A stretch of 64,000 bases of DNA from NCBI GenBank assembly GCA_004194705.1, contig SADC01000552.1, positions 1 through 64,000 of the forward strand, in the 5' to 3' direction. Shown here one piece after another: positions 33,146 to 43,384 of this stretch. The notes beneath the pieces are model-generated. The model ran no database searches. It was not told the origin of the DNA and saw nothing but the letters and a program-made list of their open reading frames with translations. This stretch comes from Ditylenchus dipsaci. Its lineage: Eukaryota; Nematoda; Chromadorea; Rhabditida; Anguinidae. Numbering within the stretch: the first letter of the stretch is position 1; each line of letters opens with the position of its first letter. The position numbers and the translations under genes are program-made.

Positions 33146-33808
33146 AATCCGGCGCAGATATTCAACCAGGAACTCTTCGGAGGATTGCAAGCTGTGCAAG
33201 GATGGTGGCCAAGAGTGCGTCGAGAAAGAGTGTGCAGCGAAAGAGAAAGAGAGTGGCACGCAATCCCGATGCTACATTCAATGTTAACTTTGCAATACCC
33301 GACCGATAAAAGCAATACATGACAGCTGGTGAAGAGAGACTCTTCCTGCTGGGCGACTTTGCAAATGAGAAAGGAGATGTGGACAGGTAAGTACTTTACT
33401 CTTTACCATTCTGCTAATTTCCTTACCTGAAATTGTTCTAGAATCTTGCTGTTTGGCCGATCGACACACGCTAGCTGGGCTCAAGAAATAAAGACGGCCT
33501 TTCTCGACGGAACCTTAAAATTACACCGGCTCCATTATTGCAGGTAACTTTCTCATCACTCTTTCTGCATTTATGTCCTATGGTTCCTATTCCAGGTCTA
33601 GGTGGTGTCAGTCGAGCACGGTGGATTCGTCTTTTCAGTGGCGTACGCACTCCTTTCCAGCAAAAGCCAAGCCTCCTATGAAAAGCTACTCAGAATGATG
33701 AAGACTGCCTGGCCTGCCTTCAATCCGGAAATTTTCTCAGCCATCAACTCTCTTCAAATTGCCTTTCCTTACGCCAAGATTCATGGTTGCCTTTTTTCGT
33801 TAACTGTA
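33146..33808 (+). pseudogene. MULE-type transposase fragment
   Basis: Exons 33146-33386, 33442-33543 and 33596-33808 (introns 55 and 52 bp). Reading: RLFLLGDFANEKGDVDR, then [11 protein letters not shown] and [13 protein letters not shown] (first catalytic Asp in the DGT motif), then [29 protein letters not shown] and [11 protein letters not shown]. This order (DGTFK, V.PLVYALLPNK, Y..L...LK, KGC.FH) is diagnostic of MULE/FLYWCH-associated transposases. A Cys-rich stretch upstream (CKLCKDGGQECVEKECAAKE) may be the zinc finger. Stops and a missing G at 33601 break the frame, and the 3' end is cut by a DR1 copy. Confidence 0.8.
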
Positions 33809-34200
33809 AATAGTGTTTAGACGTCTTCTAAGTAATTCTTATACGCTGAAAACGATGAAAAGGTTGTTTGCAAACAATTTCCGCACTACAAAACTGAATT
33901 TTTAGAAAAAGTTTGGTGACTAAAGGTGGACTTATTGCCTTGGTCCCTTAAGCTTGTCATACCTCTAAGGGTACATGGATATCCTTAAAAATACCAAAAA
34001 GATAGAATTTGAACATAGTTTTGTTAGCTGGGGCCTACCGCATAAAGAAACTCTGGTATGCGTATTGTTTGTATGCATCCAGAGTCACTTTCGAGTGATT
34101 TATGTCTCAGGTATGTGGATGTGCGCATCTCAACTCCAAGCAACCAAGCCCCCGAAGCGGCGCAGGGGGCTTGGTTTTGTTTGACTAATATAAGACTTTT
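33803..34200. repeat. DR1 copy, longest and least degraded
   Basis: Begins within the MULE fragment (GTTAACTGTAAATAGTG) and includes GGGGCCTACCGCATAAAG, ATGCATCCAGAGTCACTTTC and a final GC-rich hairpin AAGCCCCCGAAGCGGCGCAG. Matches 3570-4100 over its whole length apart from a nested insert there. Confidence 0.8.
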
Positions 34201-34319
34201 TGTCCTGATAAGCCAATGGTTGGAAAATTTTACCGAAAAAGTCGTCTACACTCTTACGACATCTTTTCAGCATGTTTCAGGTCCAAGAGCACTTCAAAAA
34301 GTAAATAAAGCATGATTTT

Positions 34320-34560
34320 GAGCGAGTACGGTCAAAATTTAAAAATCTACGGGCAAAATTCAAATTTCTACGGGCATTTTTCACAATTATACGGGCAAAA
34401 TTAAACATAACCCTTTTTTCAATGGCATACCTTTTTTGCAGCTAATTTCCTTCTTTTTGCAGCTAATTCCCTTCTTTTTGCAGCTGATTCACTTCTTTTT
34501 GCTGCTGATTCTCCCGCTTTCTTGCTAATTCAAAAAAGAAATGAATCAGCTGCAAAAAAT
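34320..34560. repeat. Two adjacent short tandem arrays
   Basis: 34337-34405: three units of CTACGGGCAAAATTCAAATTT. 34435-34510: four units of TTTTTGCAGCTAATTCCCTTC. An inverse unit (AATGAATCAGCTGCAAAAAA) follows at about 34540, so the second array is a small foldback. It shares the TTTTTGCAGC core with other arms. Confidence 0.75.
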
Positions 34561-35230
34561 GGTGTGCCCTTTTTTAATGTCCAAGTAGCAATTACTACCA
34601 GTATATTTTTCGGTCAGTTAACCAAACGAGTTGGTTAATCAAGACCCTTCCTTTTTTATTTTGAGTGTTAAAAATAAAATTTACTGACAAGTCGTTAGTG
34701 ACGACCCAGAAAGAGTACTTCCACCATAAAGCCTTTTTTTGCGAAAAAAAATATTTTTCAATTCAAGGATGAGAATTTTTTCGTGGTTTTCGACAACACT
34801 GGACATTGTGAAGACAGTCCAACTCCTGAGGGAGAAATATTTGTTAAATTGAGGTTTAAACCTGATCATTTTCCTTAACCGATTTCTCGCCGAATTTTCT
34901 AAAGTAATATTTTTTACTGGTTAGGCCAACATCGAATCAAACAGGCCGGACAGTCACCGAAAAAGCTACTTATTTTAAAGGCTCTGGAGTTATTCTGTGA
35001 TACTCATCCCGACACTTTGCTTCGCTCCGTCAAGCTAATTTTTTTCATTTTTCGACTTTTTCCTTATTTTTAATTGAACCTTGTTTTATTTTTAACTTTA
35101 TTTTAAGAGTTAAGTTGAACCCCAATAAAAATAGAGAATAATAAAAAAATTGTAGACCAAGGCAAACTGATGGAGTGAATTTAGCCGGGGTTTGCGATAT
35201 CCTGTTTTAAAAAATTATATAAACTTTAAC
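34561..35230. other. Unassigned sequence
   Basis: A+T-rich with a short frame on the minus strand (34681-34869) that I do not trust. No repeats matched. Confidence 0.4.
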
Positions 35231-35231
35231 T

Positions 35232-36265
35232 TAAGGGGGAGGGGGAAAACCATATATACGCATCGCCTGAGGTCACAGATTAGACTACCACTGGGTGCAA
35301 ACCCTGTTTTTTTTCTCCTTTTATTTACAAGTTTCGTGTGAAAACGTAGTCAAGGTTCTAGGCTTTCATTTGAGCTATCATACAGATAAAAAGTTGGTAT
35401 AAAGTTAGAGCTAGAATTTGAAAAACCTTCTACGATGTACGATTCCATGACATCCTGCCCAGGACTACCCGAGAACTTTTCGGTAGTATCCTGGAACTGA
35501 CGTTTTTTCCCAATTTTAATTTATATACTCGTTTGCAACCTTACACTCAAAATGTAGCCCTGCTTTTTGCCGTCATTTTCAGCATACGGTTGTATAAAAT
35601 AATGTAAATTGAAATCGCAAAAAATCTCAGTTCCTAGTACGCATCATTTCGGCTAGTTTCCTTTAATTTTGGTAGTCATTGCCAAAAGTCGTAAAATTGA
35701 GGCAGTTGATGACAGCAAAGCAGTGCTGGAAATGGCTGCAATCGATTGCTCGATGATTTTTGGATCTATAAGTCAAAAAACTTACGGAAAAGGTAAATTT
35801 AAACGGTAAAATATCAACTGGCATCCATTTCAACTGGCAACCATTGAAACTTTTGATTAAAAATCGACAATTTTGACAGTAAAAGTTTCGGACAGTCACT
35901 TCTGACACCAAAATCTCTTCCTGAATCCGAATCCGTCGAGATCAGGTCCGAAAAATTTCAGGAAGCTGAGATATTGATATTTTGAGTAGACCACACAGAA
36001 AATTCGGACCACTTCCCTACTTTAAAAGATATCTCAGCTTCCTGAAATTTTTGGACCTGATCTCAACGGATTCGGATTCAGGAAGAAATTTTAGGTGTGA
36101 CTTTCCGAAATTTTTACTGTAAAAATTGTCGATCTTTAATCAAAAGTTTCAATGGTTGCCAGTTAAAATGGATGCCAGTTGAATTCCGTTTATTAAAACA
36201 CCCCCAGAGGGACTAGAACTTTCGACAAAAGGCGATGCGTATATAAAGTTCCCCTCCCCCTCCCT
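35232..36265. mobile_element. IR element bounded by G-run modules
   Basis: Left end 35232-35300 (TTAAGGGGGAGGGGG, TATATACGCATCGCCTGAGG); right end 36215-36265 (GGCGATGCGTATATAAAG, CCCCTCCC, TTTAA). The inner hairpin 35800-36195 has inverse arms (TCAACTGGCATCCATTT / AAATGGATGCCAGTTGA; CTTCCTGAATCCGAATCCGT). The CAAAATGTAGCCCTGC module is at 35554. Confidence 0.7.
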
Positions 36266-37072
36266 TTAAAGGACCATGCTCGTGCAAAGCCCAGCAATTG
36301 TTGAAATTTGAATTAGCGGGGACCCAAAACTATTTTTCGCTGCGGGACATTTTATTTAAAACTTTTTTGTCGCTTCGATTTTTAATTCCGTCAAACCCAG
36401 CAATTGTGGTGCAGTGTAAAGCATGAGTACTCAACTGAACCCATACCTTTCAGCCGGGTTGGATCCCGAGGTTGAAAATGAGCTAGACCTTTTCGGAGTG
36501 TCGTGTGATCTGAATTTTGGATTTGCCGAGCCTCAGGTTCGCGAAGATTTCAGTTCGGGTAACCGAACATTTCGTTTTTCGTCAACCCTACAAAAGAGCA
36601 AGGAAATTTGAGAAGAGTCGGTATGAACAGTCGTGTTTTACTTGCTCTGGCATCTTCGTTTACAGACTGAGCCACCTACAGATTGAAGACCGAGCCAAAG
36701 GCTCGTCTTCCTCGTACTTGGCAAAACAAAACCCGAACCGAAATTTTCGGGTACCAACCCGAACCAGTTACCCGAACCAGTTACCCGAAGCGACAACCGA
36801 ACCTGAGGCTCGGCAAATCCAAAATTCAGAACACACGACACTCCGAGAAGGCCTAGCTCATTTTCAACCTCGGGATCCAACGCGGCTGAATGATATGGGT
36901 TCAGTTGGTACTCATGCTTTACGCTGCACCCACAATTGCTGGGTTTGACGGAATTAAAATTGAAGCGACAAAAATGTTTTAAATAAAATGTCCCGCAGTG
37001 AAAAATGTTTTCGGGTCCCCGCCAATTCAAATTTCAACAATTGCTGGGCCTTGCACGAGCATGGTCCTTTAA
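36266..37072. mobile_element. 807-bp TTAA-flanked IR element with tRNA-like core
   Basis: TTAA at both ends; TIRs AGGACCATGCTCGTGCAAAG / CTTGCACGAGCATGGTCCT. Arms repeat CCCAGCAATTGTTGAAATTT and GTCAAACCCAGCAATTGTGG. The arms are long and nearly identical, so it looks young. tRNA-like cores at 36405-36475 (plus) and in inverse near 36870-36935. Confidence 0.9.
36405..36475 (+). ncRNA. tRNA-like core, 36.3-kb element
   Basis: A-box-like TGTGGTGCAGTGTAAAGCAT and B-box-like CCGGGTTGGATCCCGAGG. The TTGGATCC replaces the canonical TTCGANTCC, so it is degenerate. Confidence 0.45.
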
Positions 37073-37524
37073 CACACTTTTTATTGACATTTTCAGAGGG
37101 AGTATAGTTTTTGAACCAATTTTCGTCGAAAGTCCTCAAAATCAAAACAAATCTAAAAAAACGGAAAAATTTTTAAAATTTTCAATTCCGGTCAAGACTC
37201 AAATGTCCAAAACTTTTGAATCATTTGACCTCGAAGGTCTACTAGCCGAAATCACACGTGCTGAATTTTTATCTAACACTTTCCGGCTGAAATTTAAATC
37301 ACGCACTAAAATACTGGTTTCCCCGGTAAATTACTAATTTTCCGAGAGGAAGTAAAGAACAAAACAGTCAATGGTGTCCATACGCAGTGTACCTCGGCAA
37401 TAAAACTATTTTAACTATAAGAATTGCATGATGGAAAGCTTCACCATTACAGCGCGTTTCTGAGCGTTTAAATGGGCCCTGCTGCTCTAATTATCCACTA
37501 TTATTGTTTTTTTAGCAATCGAAA
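37073..37524. promoter_or_regulatory. Upstream region of prohibitin-2
   Basis: A 450-bp A+T-rich stretch with no repeat match. A TTGTTTTTTTAG at 37504-37515 followed 9 bp later by the ATG is a good acceptor, so a 5' UTR intron or a trans-spliced leader is likely. No TATA box could be assigned. Confidence 0.45.
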
Positions 37525-38676
37525 ATGGAGAATCAAGCAAAAAATTTTACGAAGCTTATGAACAGTGGAAAAGGAGGAGCGGCTGGTGTTGGCATCGTTC
37601 TGTTTGGAGCTAGTGCCTACGGCCTTCTCAATTCTTTTTTCACTGGCAAGTGCTATACTTTTAATGTCTTTCTTGAAAACATTATCAAAATTTTCAGTTG
37701 ATGCCGGACATCGTGCCATTATGTTCAACCGTATTGGTGGGATTGGAAGAGATGTCTACAGAGAAGGGTTGCATTTCCGCGTACCATGGTTCCAGTATCC
37801 AATTATTTACGACATTCGTGCACGCCCAAATCAGCTGAGATCGCCTACTGGAAGCAAGGATTTGCAAATGGTTGACATCGCTCTTCGTGTTTTGTCCCGT
37901 CCAGGTTGGCTTGTTAGCTATGTGATTTACCGATGTAATTTTAATGAGTTTTAGATCCTAATAATCTGCCGAAAATCTATCGAACGCTTGGAATGAACTG
38001 GGAGGAGCGAGTGTTGCCGTCTATTTGCAACGAGGTTTTCGCTTTAGCTTTCTATTTCCCTTTCTCAATTACTTTTTTAAAGGTGCTGAAAAGTGTTGTC
38101 GCCAAGTTTAATGCGTCGCAGTTGATAACGCAGCGTCAGCACGTCTCCACTTTGGTTCGTAAGGGAATAATGGAAAGAGCGCTGGATTTCGATATCATTC
38201 TCGATGATGTGGCATTGACTGAGTTGGCTTTCTCTCCTCAATATTCTGCTGCGATTGAAGCTAAACAGGTGGCGGCGCAAGAGGCTCAGAGAGCTACTTT
38301 CATGGTTGAGAAGGCAATCCAGCAGCGTCAAGAAAAAATCGTACAGGCTGAGGGGGAGGCTCAAGCTGCTCATATGGCAAGTCATGACCAGTTTTATAGT
38401 AGTTGTGGGTCTAGTCAATTTTTTCAGCTTGGTGAGTCAATGAAGAGTGATCCGGGTTTTCTGAAGTTGCGCAAAATCCGTGCTGCTCAGAAGATAGCCA
38501 AGACTGTGTCATCCGCTTCTTCCAATCGCGTTTTCCTTCCGTCGGATGGCCTCATGTAAGTTTTGCTGCTGTATGTTTCTATTTTCTGGTGTGTACCAAT
38601 CTGATTTAGGCTGAATATCGCCGATAACGACTATTTGGATATCCTCAACAGCAAGGATGCCAAGAAGCGTCGTTGA
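37525..38676 (+). CDS. phb-2: Prohibitin-2, complete, six exons
   Basis: Exons 37525-37645, 37698-37904, 37955-38034, 38083-38376, 38428-38555 and 38610-38676 give 298 residues, the usual length for PHB2. The N-terminus has the membrane anchor ([20 protein letters not shown]), then the SPFH/PHB domain ([58 protein letters not shown]) and the coiled-coil segment ([20 protein letters not shown]), ending [12 protein letters not shown]2 forms ring complexes with PHB1 in the inner mitochondrial membrane and stabilises cristae and inner-membrane proteins. Introns are 48-54 bp. Introns 1 and 4 read G|GCAAGT...TTTCAG, i.e. GC-AG. No frame errors. An AATAAA at 38757-38762 is a fitting poly(A) signal. 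Lies between minus-strand EGF-like exons. Confidence 0.97.
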
Positions 38677-39016
38677 AGAAGGATAATATTCCGAGAAAAT
38701 GTTGTTAATGAATCCATTGTTGCGTTGTATCGTATATTTACTCTTGAGTTCCCGGAAATAAATGTTGTTGGTCTGGTGTTTTAGAAGAGCTACGGGCTAC
38801 TGTGTTATCGATTTCGTATTTTGTTAGTCATAAATTTTTTTATGTATATGTACCAGCCAGCTACCGGTAATTTTGTACTACCCTATCTATTCTAAGGGAA
38901 GCCCAGAGTCTTTTATTTTTCAACCCCTCTCAGGAAGTGGCCTTCTATAGAGACTGGCCTTCTATTAGAATAAGTACGGTGTGTATGTTTTTTAATTAAG
39001 TTTAGAACAGCCTTAC
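38677..39016. terminator. 3' UTR, poly(A) signal and CCGTATTT remnant
   Basis: AATAAA at 38757-38762, 81 bp after the prohibitin-2 stop. 38900-38980 has a degraded CCGTATTT-type element (CCCCTCTCAGG, TTCTATTAGAATAAGTACGG). Confidence 0.6.
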
Positions 39017-39259
39017 TCATTGCAGATAGGTCCTTTCCAGTTGTGCTCGCACTCGCACAATTGCTCACTGAGTTGTATTTGGCATTGACTGAAAGTGATG
39101 GCGTAAACAAATTTTATCTGCGCCCACTATTAAAGATACCCCTGAGATGTTTGCACTTGTACTTTTCATAGTTGTCATCCTCCGCATTATCTGGCATCTG
39201 CTTGTCTTCTTTTAAGAAGACTTCACACTTCTCCAGCTGGCCATCCACTATTCCATATC
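39017..39259 (-). CDS. EGF-like exons
   Basis: Minus-strand exons 39140-39259 (GYGIVDGQLEKCEVFLKEDK ... YEKYKCKHL) and 39017-39088 (CQIQLSEQLCECEHNWKGPI then CNE). The second has the C-x-C-x8-C close of an EGF repeat. Adding one G to the GGGG at 39139-39142 makes the junction phase correct. Same strand as 32140-32599, so the two may be one gene spanning prohibitin-2, or two separate EGF genes. Secreted or extracellular function by family. Confidence 0.6.
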
Positions 39260-39616
39260 CTGAAATTTAATTTGGGATTAGCTGTTTAATTTTTTTGTAA
39301 TCACGCTCAGATATTTGATTTATTTGAAAGCACATTTCGGCGCTACTATAGAATAAACACCACCCCACCCCCCCCCCCCGCCCCAAAAATCCGACCTTTT
39401 AAAAATGCTGTAACTACCCTTGCAAAAAACAAGTTTAGGCTTAGCCCTTAGGCTTGGGGTAGGCCAGCGTACGGAAGTTGTGACTAATGAAGAGTTCGCG
39501 CACATTTTCCGGGGTCTGGACATAAATTTGGGTACTTTTTACTTAACTTTTAAAAGGTCAGATTTTTTTTGGGTGGGGTATTCTATAGTAGGGTCCACAT
39601 TTCAATATGACTTATT
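39260..39616. other. Repeat debris with a C/G-rich homopolymer
   Basis: 39325-39395 and 39530-39600 are inverse (TTCTATAGTAGGGTCCACAT versus GCGCTACTATAGAATA; AAATCCGACCTTTTAAAA), a 270-bp hairpin. Its loop contains TTAGGCTTGGGGTAGGCCAG, a motif also at 9600 and 45300. Confidence 0.6.
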
Positions 39617-40117
39617 TTAAAGGGGCATGCCCACGCTGATAAGAGGTGGTTCCGGTAATTCAATTGTTTTTCCTATCATTGAACTTCTGTACGGATTTTT
39701 CAACTTGTTTTTTTACAAAAAGGCCCAGAATTTTATTTTAGGTATGGTTTTGTTAGAAACCAAGTTTAAAAACTCGTACAGATGTTCAATGATTAGGAAA
39801 AAAATTTGAATTCCCGGCGGGCATATCTGAATTTTGCAGCAAAAAGTCTTAATTTTGCAGCAAAAAGTCTTAATTTTTGCAGCAAATCGTCTAATTTCTG
39901 CAGCAAAATCCGAGCAATTTTGCAGCAAATCGACCATGGTTCGATCCTGTCTAGCATATAATGACTATTCAGCGATAATTGTTAACGTTTTTGACGATTT
40001 TCAAAACAAAACCGAACAAGTCCAAAAAAATCATGTTTTGCTAGACAGAATCGAACCATACTCGATTTGCTGCAGAATTAAGACATTTTGCTCAGAGCTC
40101 CGGTCGTGCCCCTTTAA
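39617..40117. mobile_element. TTAA element interrupted by a GCAGCAAAA foldback
   Basis: Same family as 17537-17777 (TTAAAGGGGCATGCCCACGC; CATTGAACTTCTGTACGG; CGTACAGATGTTCAATGATT), with its right end displaced to 40100-40117 by an insert at about 39828-40090. The insert has arms of TTTTGCAGCAAAAAGTCTTAA and a loop with CCATGGTTCGATCCTGTCTA and its inverse, which resembles a tRNA T-arm. Confidence 0.8.
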
Positions 40118-40241
40118 TTTTATGTTCCGAGCAACTGCCGCACCGCCCGGTGCGGCAGCAATTTCGGGCAGGAGTAGTGTGGGCCAAATCACTTTGGGAC
40201 AATTCAATTTGGGTCAAAATCAAATTGGGTCAATCTAGGGT

Positions 40242-40372
40242 TGCTGAAAAAGATATATGTCCGGACATTTATGGACATATGTCCGGACATTTATGGATAT
40301 GTGTCCTGCAAATTCATAAATGTCCGGACATATGTCCATAAATGTCCGGACATATATCTTTTCAGCAACCCT
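40242..40372. mobile_element. Palindromic-array hairpin (GTCCGGACATTTATGGACAT)
   Basis: 131-bp inverted repeat, ends AGGGTTGCTGAAAAAGATAT / ATATCTTTTCAGCAACCCT, whose stem is a run of ATGTCCGGACATTTATGGAC words that are themselves palindromic. Inserted in the left arm of the 1.8-kb foldback. Confidence 0.8.
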
Positions 40373-40454
40373 TTGACTCAAATCACTTTGGACAATTCAA
40401 TTCGGGCCAGTTCAATTTGGCCAAAATCAAATTGGGCAAAATCAAATTCGACAG

Positions 40455-40547
40455 CTGGTGAAAAACTATCGCAATGGAACAGGTCTGCCCCGAATTGAAT
40501 TTCTGGTCTCAATCGCCGCTCATCTTGAGAAGTACCAGGGTCATTAA
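40455..40547 (+). pseudogene. MULE transposase C-terminal exon
   Basis: After a TTCGACAG acceptor the frame reads LVKNYRNGTGLPRIEFLVSI then AAHLEKYQGH and stop. This resembles the helical region near the end of MULE transposases. An AATAAA follows at 40604-40609. It lies upstream of the N-terminal fragment at 41301 on the same strand, so the gene is permuted. Confidence 0.5.
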
Positions 40548-40799
40548 AGTAGAGTATTAGATCTCTTTCTTGTAATATTGTAGTTATTTGTCATTGGAAT
40601 TTCAATAAAGAAACTCAGTGCAATGGTACTCGGGCAATATATTTTTGTCTTGAGTAATGAACATTTAAAATTCAAAATGTTTTTCTATGATCCAACCTCA
40701 ATTCTACTGGATAATCCATGCACTAACTTAACCAAATGGTAGTCCACTTACATCAAAAATTTTTTACTAATATTAAAATGAAGTATTGCATGCATGGCT

Positions 40800-41000
40800 C
40801 GGAAAAGTCCTTTATTTAAAGATTTGTCGTTTATTTTGAGACCCGAAAACTTTAAAATTTTACGTCAAAATTTTATTTTCAGTGCTCAAAACCAAATAAG
40901 CATTGGATAAAATGGCACTTTTCGACCGAGTGTCCTTTATTTCATTAAAATGTCCTTTATTTCAAATTTTTGGTCGACACTCATTGTGAACGTGCCTTTG
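40800..41000. repeat. DR2 copy 2
   Basis: Inverse orientation (GTCCTTTATTTAAAGATTTG; TAAGCATTGGATAAAATGGC; GTGTCCTTTATTTCATT). Located between the two MULE fragments. Confidence 0.7.
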
Positions 41001-41300
41001 ACAGCAAAATCATTAGGAATAGTGGCGCAAAGTGATTTCGCCCAATTTGATTTGGCTATAAGTAGTTTACGCCCTCAAAAACTGATTTACGCCCTCAAAT
41101 TTATTTACGCCCTCAAATCAGAAATTTGATCAAATAATGATTTACGCCCTCAAATTGCTCATTTACGCCCTCAATTTATTATTTACGCCCTCAAATCGAT
41201 CAAAATGCTTATTTTAGCCATCAATCATTTATTACAGCCTCAAATTTCTCAGATTTACCATTAAATTTAAGATGCTTAAGAAGCGAGGGCCCGCTACCGA

Positions 41301-41523
41301 GTGGAAACCATTATGCTCTGCAAGAACAAGGAGGAGATCGATGGCTGGCTTGCTGAACACGGGAAGGATAATGCTACGACTCCGCTGAAGAAGGAATCAA
41401 GGCAGCTAACGACCTATACTTGTGCCACTACTCGAAGAAGAAGCGAAAAAAAGTTCGACTGCAAGGCTCGTATGCGCCTCCGCTACTCAAAGATCTCACC
41501 AGTTCGCTACAAGGAGATAACAA
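41301..41523 (+). pseudogene. MULE-type N-terminal zinc-finger exon
   Basis: From the ATG the frame reads METIMLCKNKEEIDGWLAEH, then LTTYTCATTRRRSEKKFDCK and ARMRLRYSK, ending at a GTAAGT donor (41524). The Y-x-C...C-x-ARMRLRY pattern matches the FLYWCH/WRKY-GCM1-like finger at the start of many MULE transposases. It lies in the loop of the TTTACGCCCTC arms. Confidence 0.55.
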
Positions 41524-41956
41524 GTAAGTACCCTCCACTTTGCGGTCATGTTTAAAAGATGAAGACAGGCCATACGCAGTCGCTTTTCTCTATAAGAATA
41601 TCGCAGTGCGTGGCGAAAACAAAGTTGAACGTCCGTCAGTGAAGTTGATTCTCGTGATATCAACTCTGAGGCCGTGGTTACGCCCGGGCGTAAATGATAA
41701 ATTGAGGGCGTAAATGAGCAATTTGAGGCGTAAATCAGTATTTTGATCAACTTTCTGATTTGAGGGCGTAAATAATAAATTTGAGGGCGTAAATCAGTTT
41801 TTTGAGGGCGTAAATCAATTTTAGCCATTTGATTTTGGCGCAAAGTGATTTTGGCCCAAATTGAATTGTCCCAAAGTGATTTGACCCAAATTGATTTTGA
41901 CCCAAATTGAATTGTCCCAAAGTGATTTGCCCACACTACTCCTGCCCGCAATTTCG

Positions 41957-42450
41957 TAGTGTGGTGACTGTGTCAAACTAACACCGCTCGGTTTGGTGCT
42001 AGCTGAGTTTTTCGAAAGTTGGTACTACCAAATTTTCGGGCACGGCGAGCATCCCGCGGCAGACAAAAAGTTCCGCGATGGAAAATTCCGCGAAATTTCA
42101 ATTTTGATTCAATTTTTCAATTTTAATCCGGTATCAGAATCAGAGACGTCAAAAATCAAATTTACGGAATTATCCGTTGCGGAATTACCCTTCGCGGAAT
42201 TGTCTCCCACAGCATTCTCGCCGTGCCAGTTTTCGGCGTCGGTGCTGTTTTCCTTGTCTGAGAAATCTACATAATTTAGAAAACGTGTTTTCCACAAATT
42301 CCTAGTTTCGCTTTGTACATTTTGAAACAGGATCAACTGTGTATATCAGCGGTGCCTCGGTGAATTAAAGATGTCAGAATTTCAACAAGCTTAACCTTTT
42401 TCACCTAGTTAGACAGAAACATTGCTATACTAGTTTGACAAAAATTTCTA
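41957..42450. other. Unassigned; local inverted and direct words
   Basis: 42140-42240 repeats CGGAATTATCCGTTGCGGAATTACCC, possibly a decayed array. No gene. Confidence 0.4.
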
Positions 42451-42585
42451 CAGTCAACTCTCGATAATCCGTCTGGGACCGGCCGTGGGGTGACGGATAA
42501 TCAAGAGTGACGGATTAGCCTTATTTATATAAGTCAAAACCAAACAAAGTGTCACGAACGGTGACGGATTATCGAGAGTTGACTG
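42451..42585. mobile_element. 135-bp pogo/Tigger-type MITE, TA-flanked
   Basis: Ends CAGTCAACTCTCGATAATCC / GGATTATCGAGAGTTGACTG; TA at 42449-42450 and 42586-42587. The subterminal word GTGACGGATTATC repeats, as in larger relatives. Confidence 0.93.
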
Positions 42586-42828
42586 TATAGCCTTTTTAGA
42601 CAAAGAAGGTATAACGAGCCATTATCAGTAGAGTCGCAGCCAAGTGGCACTTCCAAGAAAGGGATCAGACGTTGGTAGCTTTCGTCGATCTCTTTGGGCC
42701 TTTGCTGCTGACCCTGTAGTAGAGGCAGTATTGCTAACAGCAGTAGAAGAGTGGACTGGAGATAGGCAACCAAAAAGGTGGAAGAGCTGCCAAATAGGCC
42801 GAAAGAACGGGCATCTAAATATTACTTA

Positions 42829-43262
42829 TTAAAGGGGAGGGACTTCTACGGCTACTTTTTGACATCGACTGCTGCTTCACTTCACATTATTTTTTTACAT
42901 ATTTTGTTTTTCTATCTCAGATGAATTTACACCATTTTGTAGCTGAGATTTTTCTCTATCAATCGAGTGGTCAAACACCCTGATTAAAAATGATTTTCGA
43001 GAAAATCACACCAAATATAAGGTGAAACTATACTAAAAACACCTAGCTAAAAAACCACGGTTTTTAGTGTGAGTTTGCTGTTATTTTCTCGAAAATCATT
43101 TTCAATCAGGGTGTTTGACCACTCAATTGAAAGAGAAAAATCTCAGCTACAAAATGGTGTAAATTCATCTAAGATAGGAAAAAAAAATGTAAAAAAAGTA
43201 TGTGAAGTGAAGTAGCAGTCGATGTCAAAAAGTAGCCGTAGAATTCCCCCCCCCCTCTTTAA
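42829..43262. mobile_element. TTAA-flanked IR element, GTAGCTGAGATTTTT family
   Basis: TTAA at both ends; AGGGGAGGGACTTCTACGGC / GCCGTAGAATTCCCCCCCCC. Arms carry TTTTTGACATCGACTGCTGC, TTTTGTAGCTGAGATTTTTC and GTGGTCAAACACCCTGATT. Best-preserved copy of its family. Confidence 0.9.
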
Positions 43263-43384
43263 CAAGACATATTCACATGGACAATATAATAAATCACATG
43301 ATAAATTGCAAAAATATACTAGCGATCATAAATGAAACAGAAAGAACACAGAAATTACTGGAAACAAAGCGAGATCACCCGCCA

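Larger units (their letters stand above)
40166..41947. mobile_element. 1.8-kb foldback element carrying MULE coding pieces
   Basis: Ends GGGCAGGAGTAGTGTGGGCC / CCCACACTACTCCTGCCC; target duplication GCAATTTC (40158-40165, 41948-41955), 8 bp or 9 if the shared G is counted. Outer arms repeat CAAATTGGGTCAA / TTGACCCAAATTG; inner arms (41050-41220; 41690-41820) repeat TTTACGCCCTCAAAT. Inside are two MULE coding fragments. Drosophila Foldback/NOF elements are likewise MULE-related, so the association fits known biology. Confidence 0.8.

Noticed and set aside
36423..36948. Possible protein in the loop of the 807-bp TTAA element
   Set aside because: The frames are mirrored on the opposite strand because the arms are inverted repeats; no splice sites or family.
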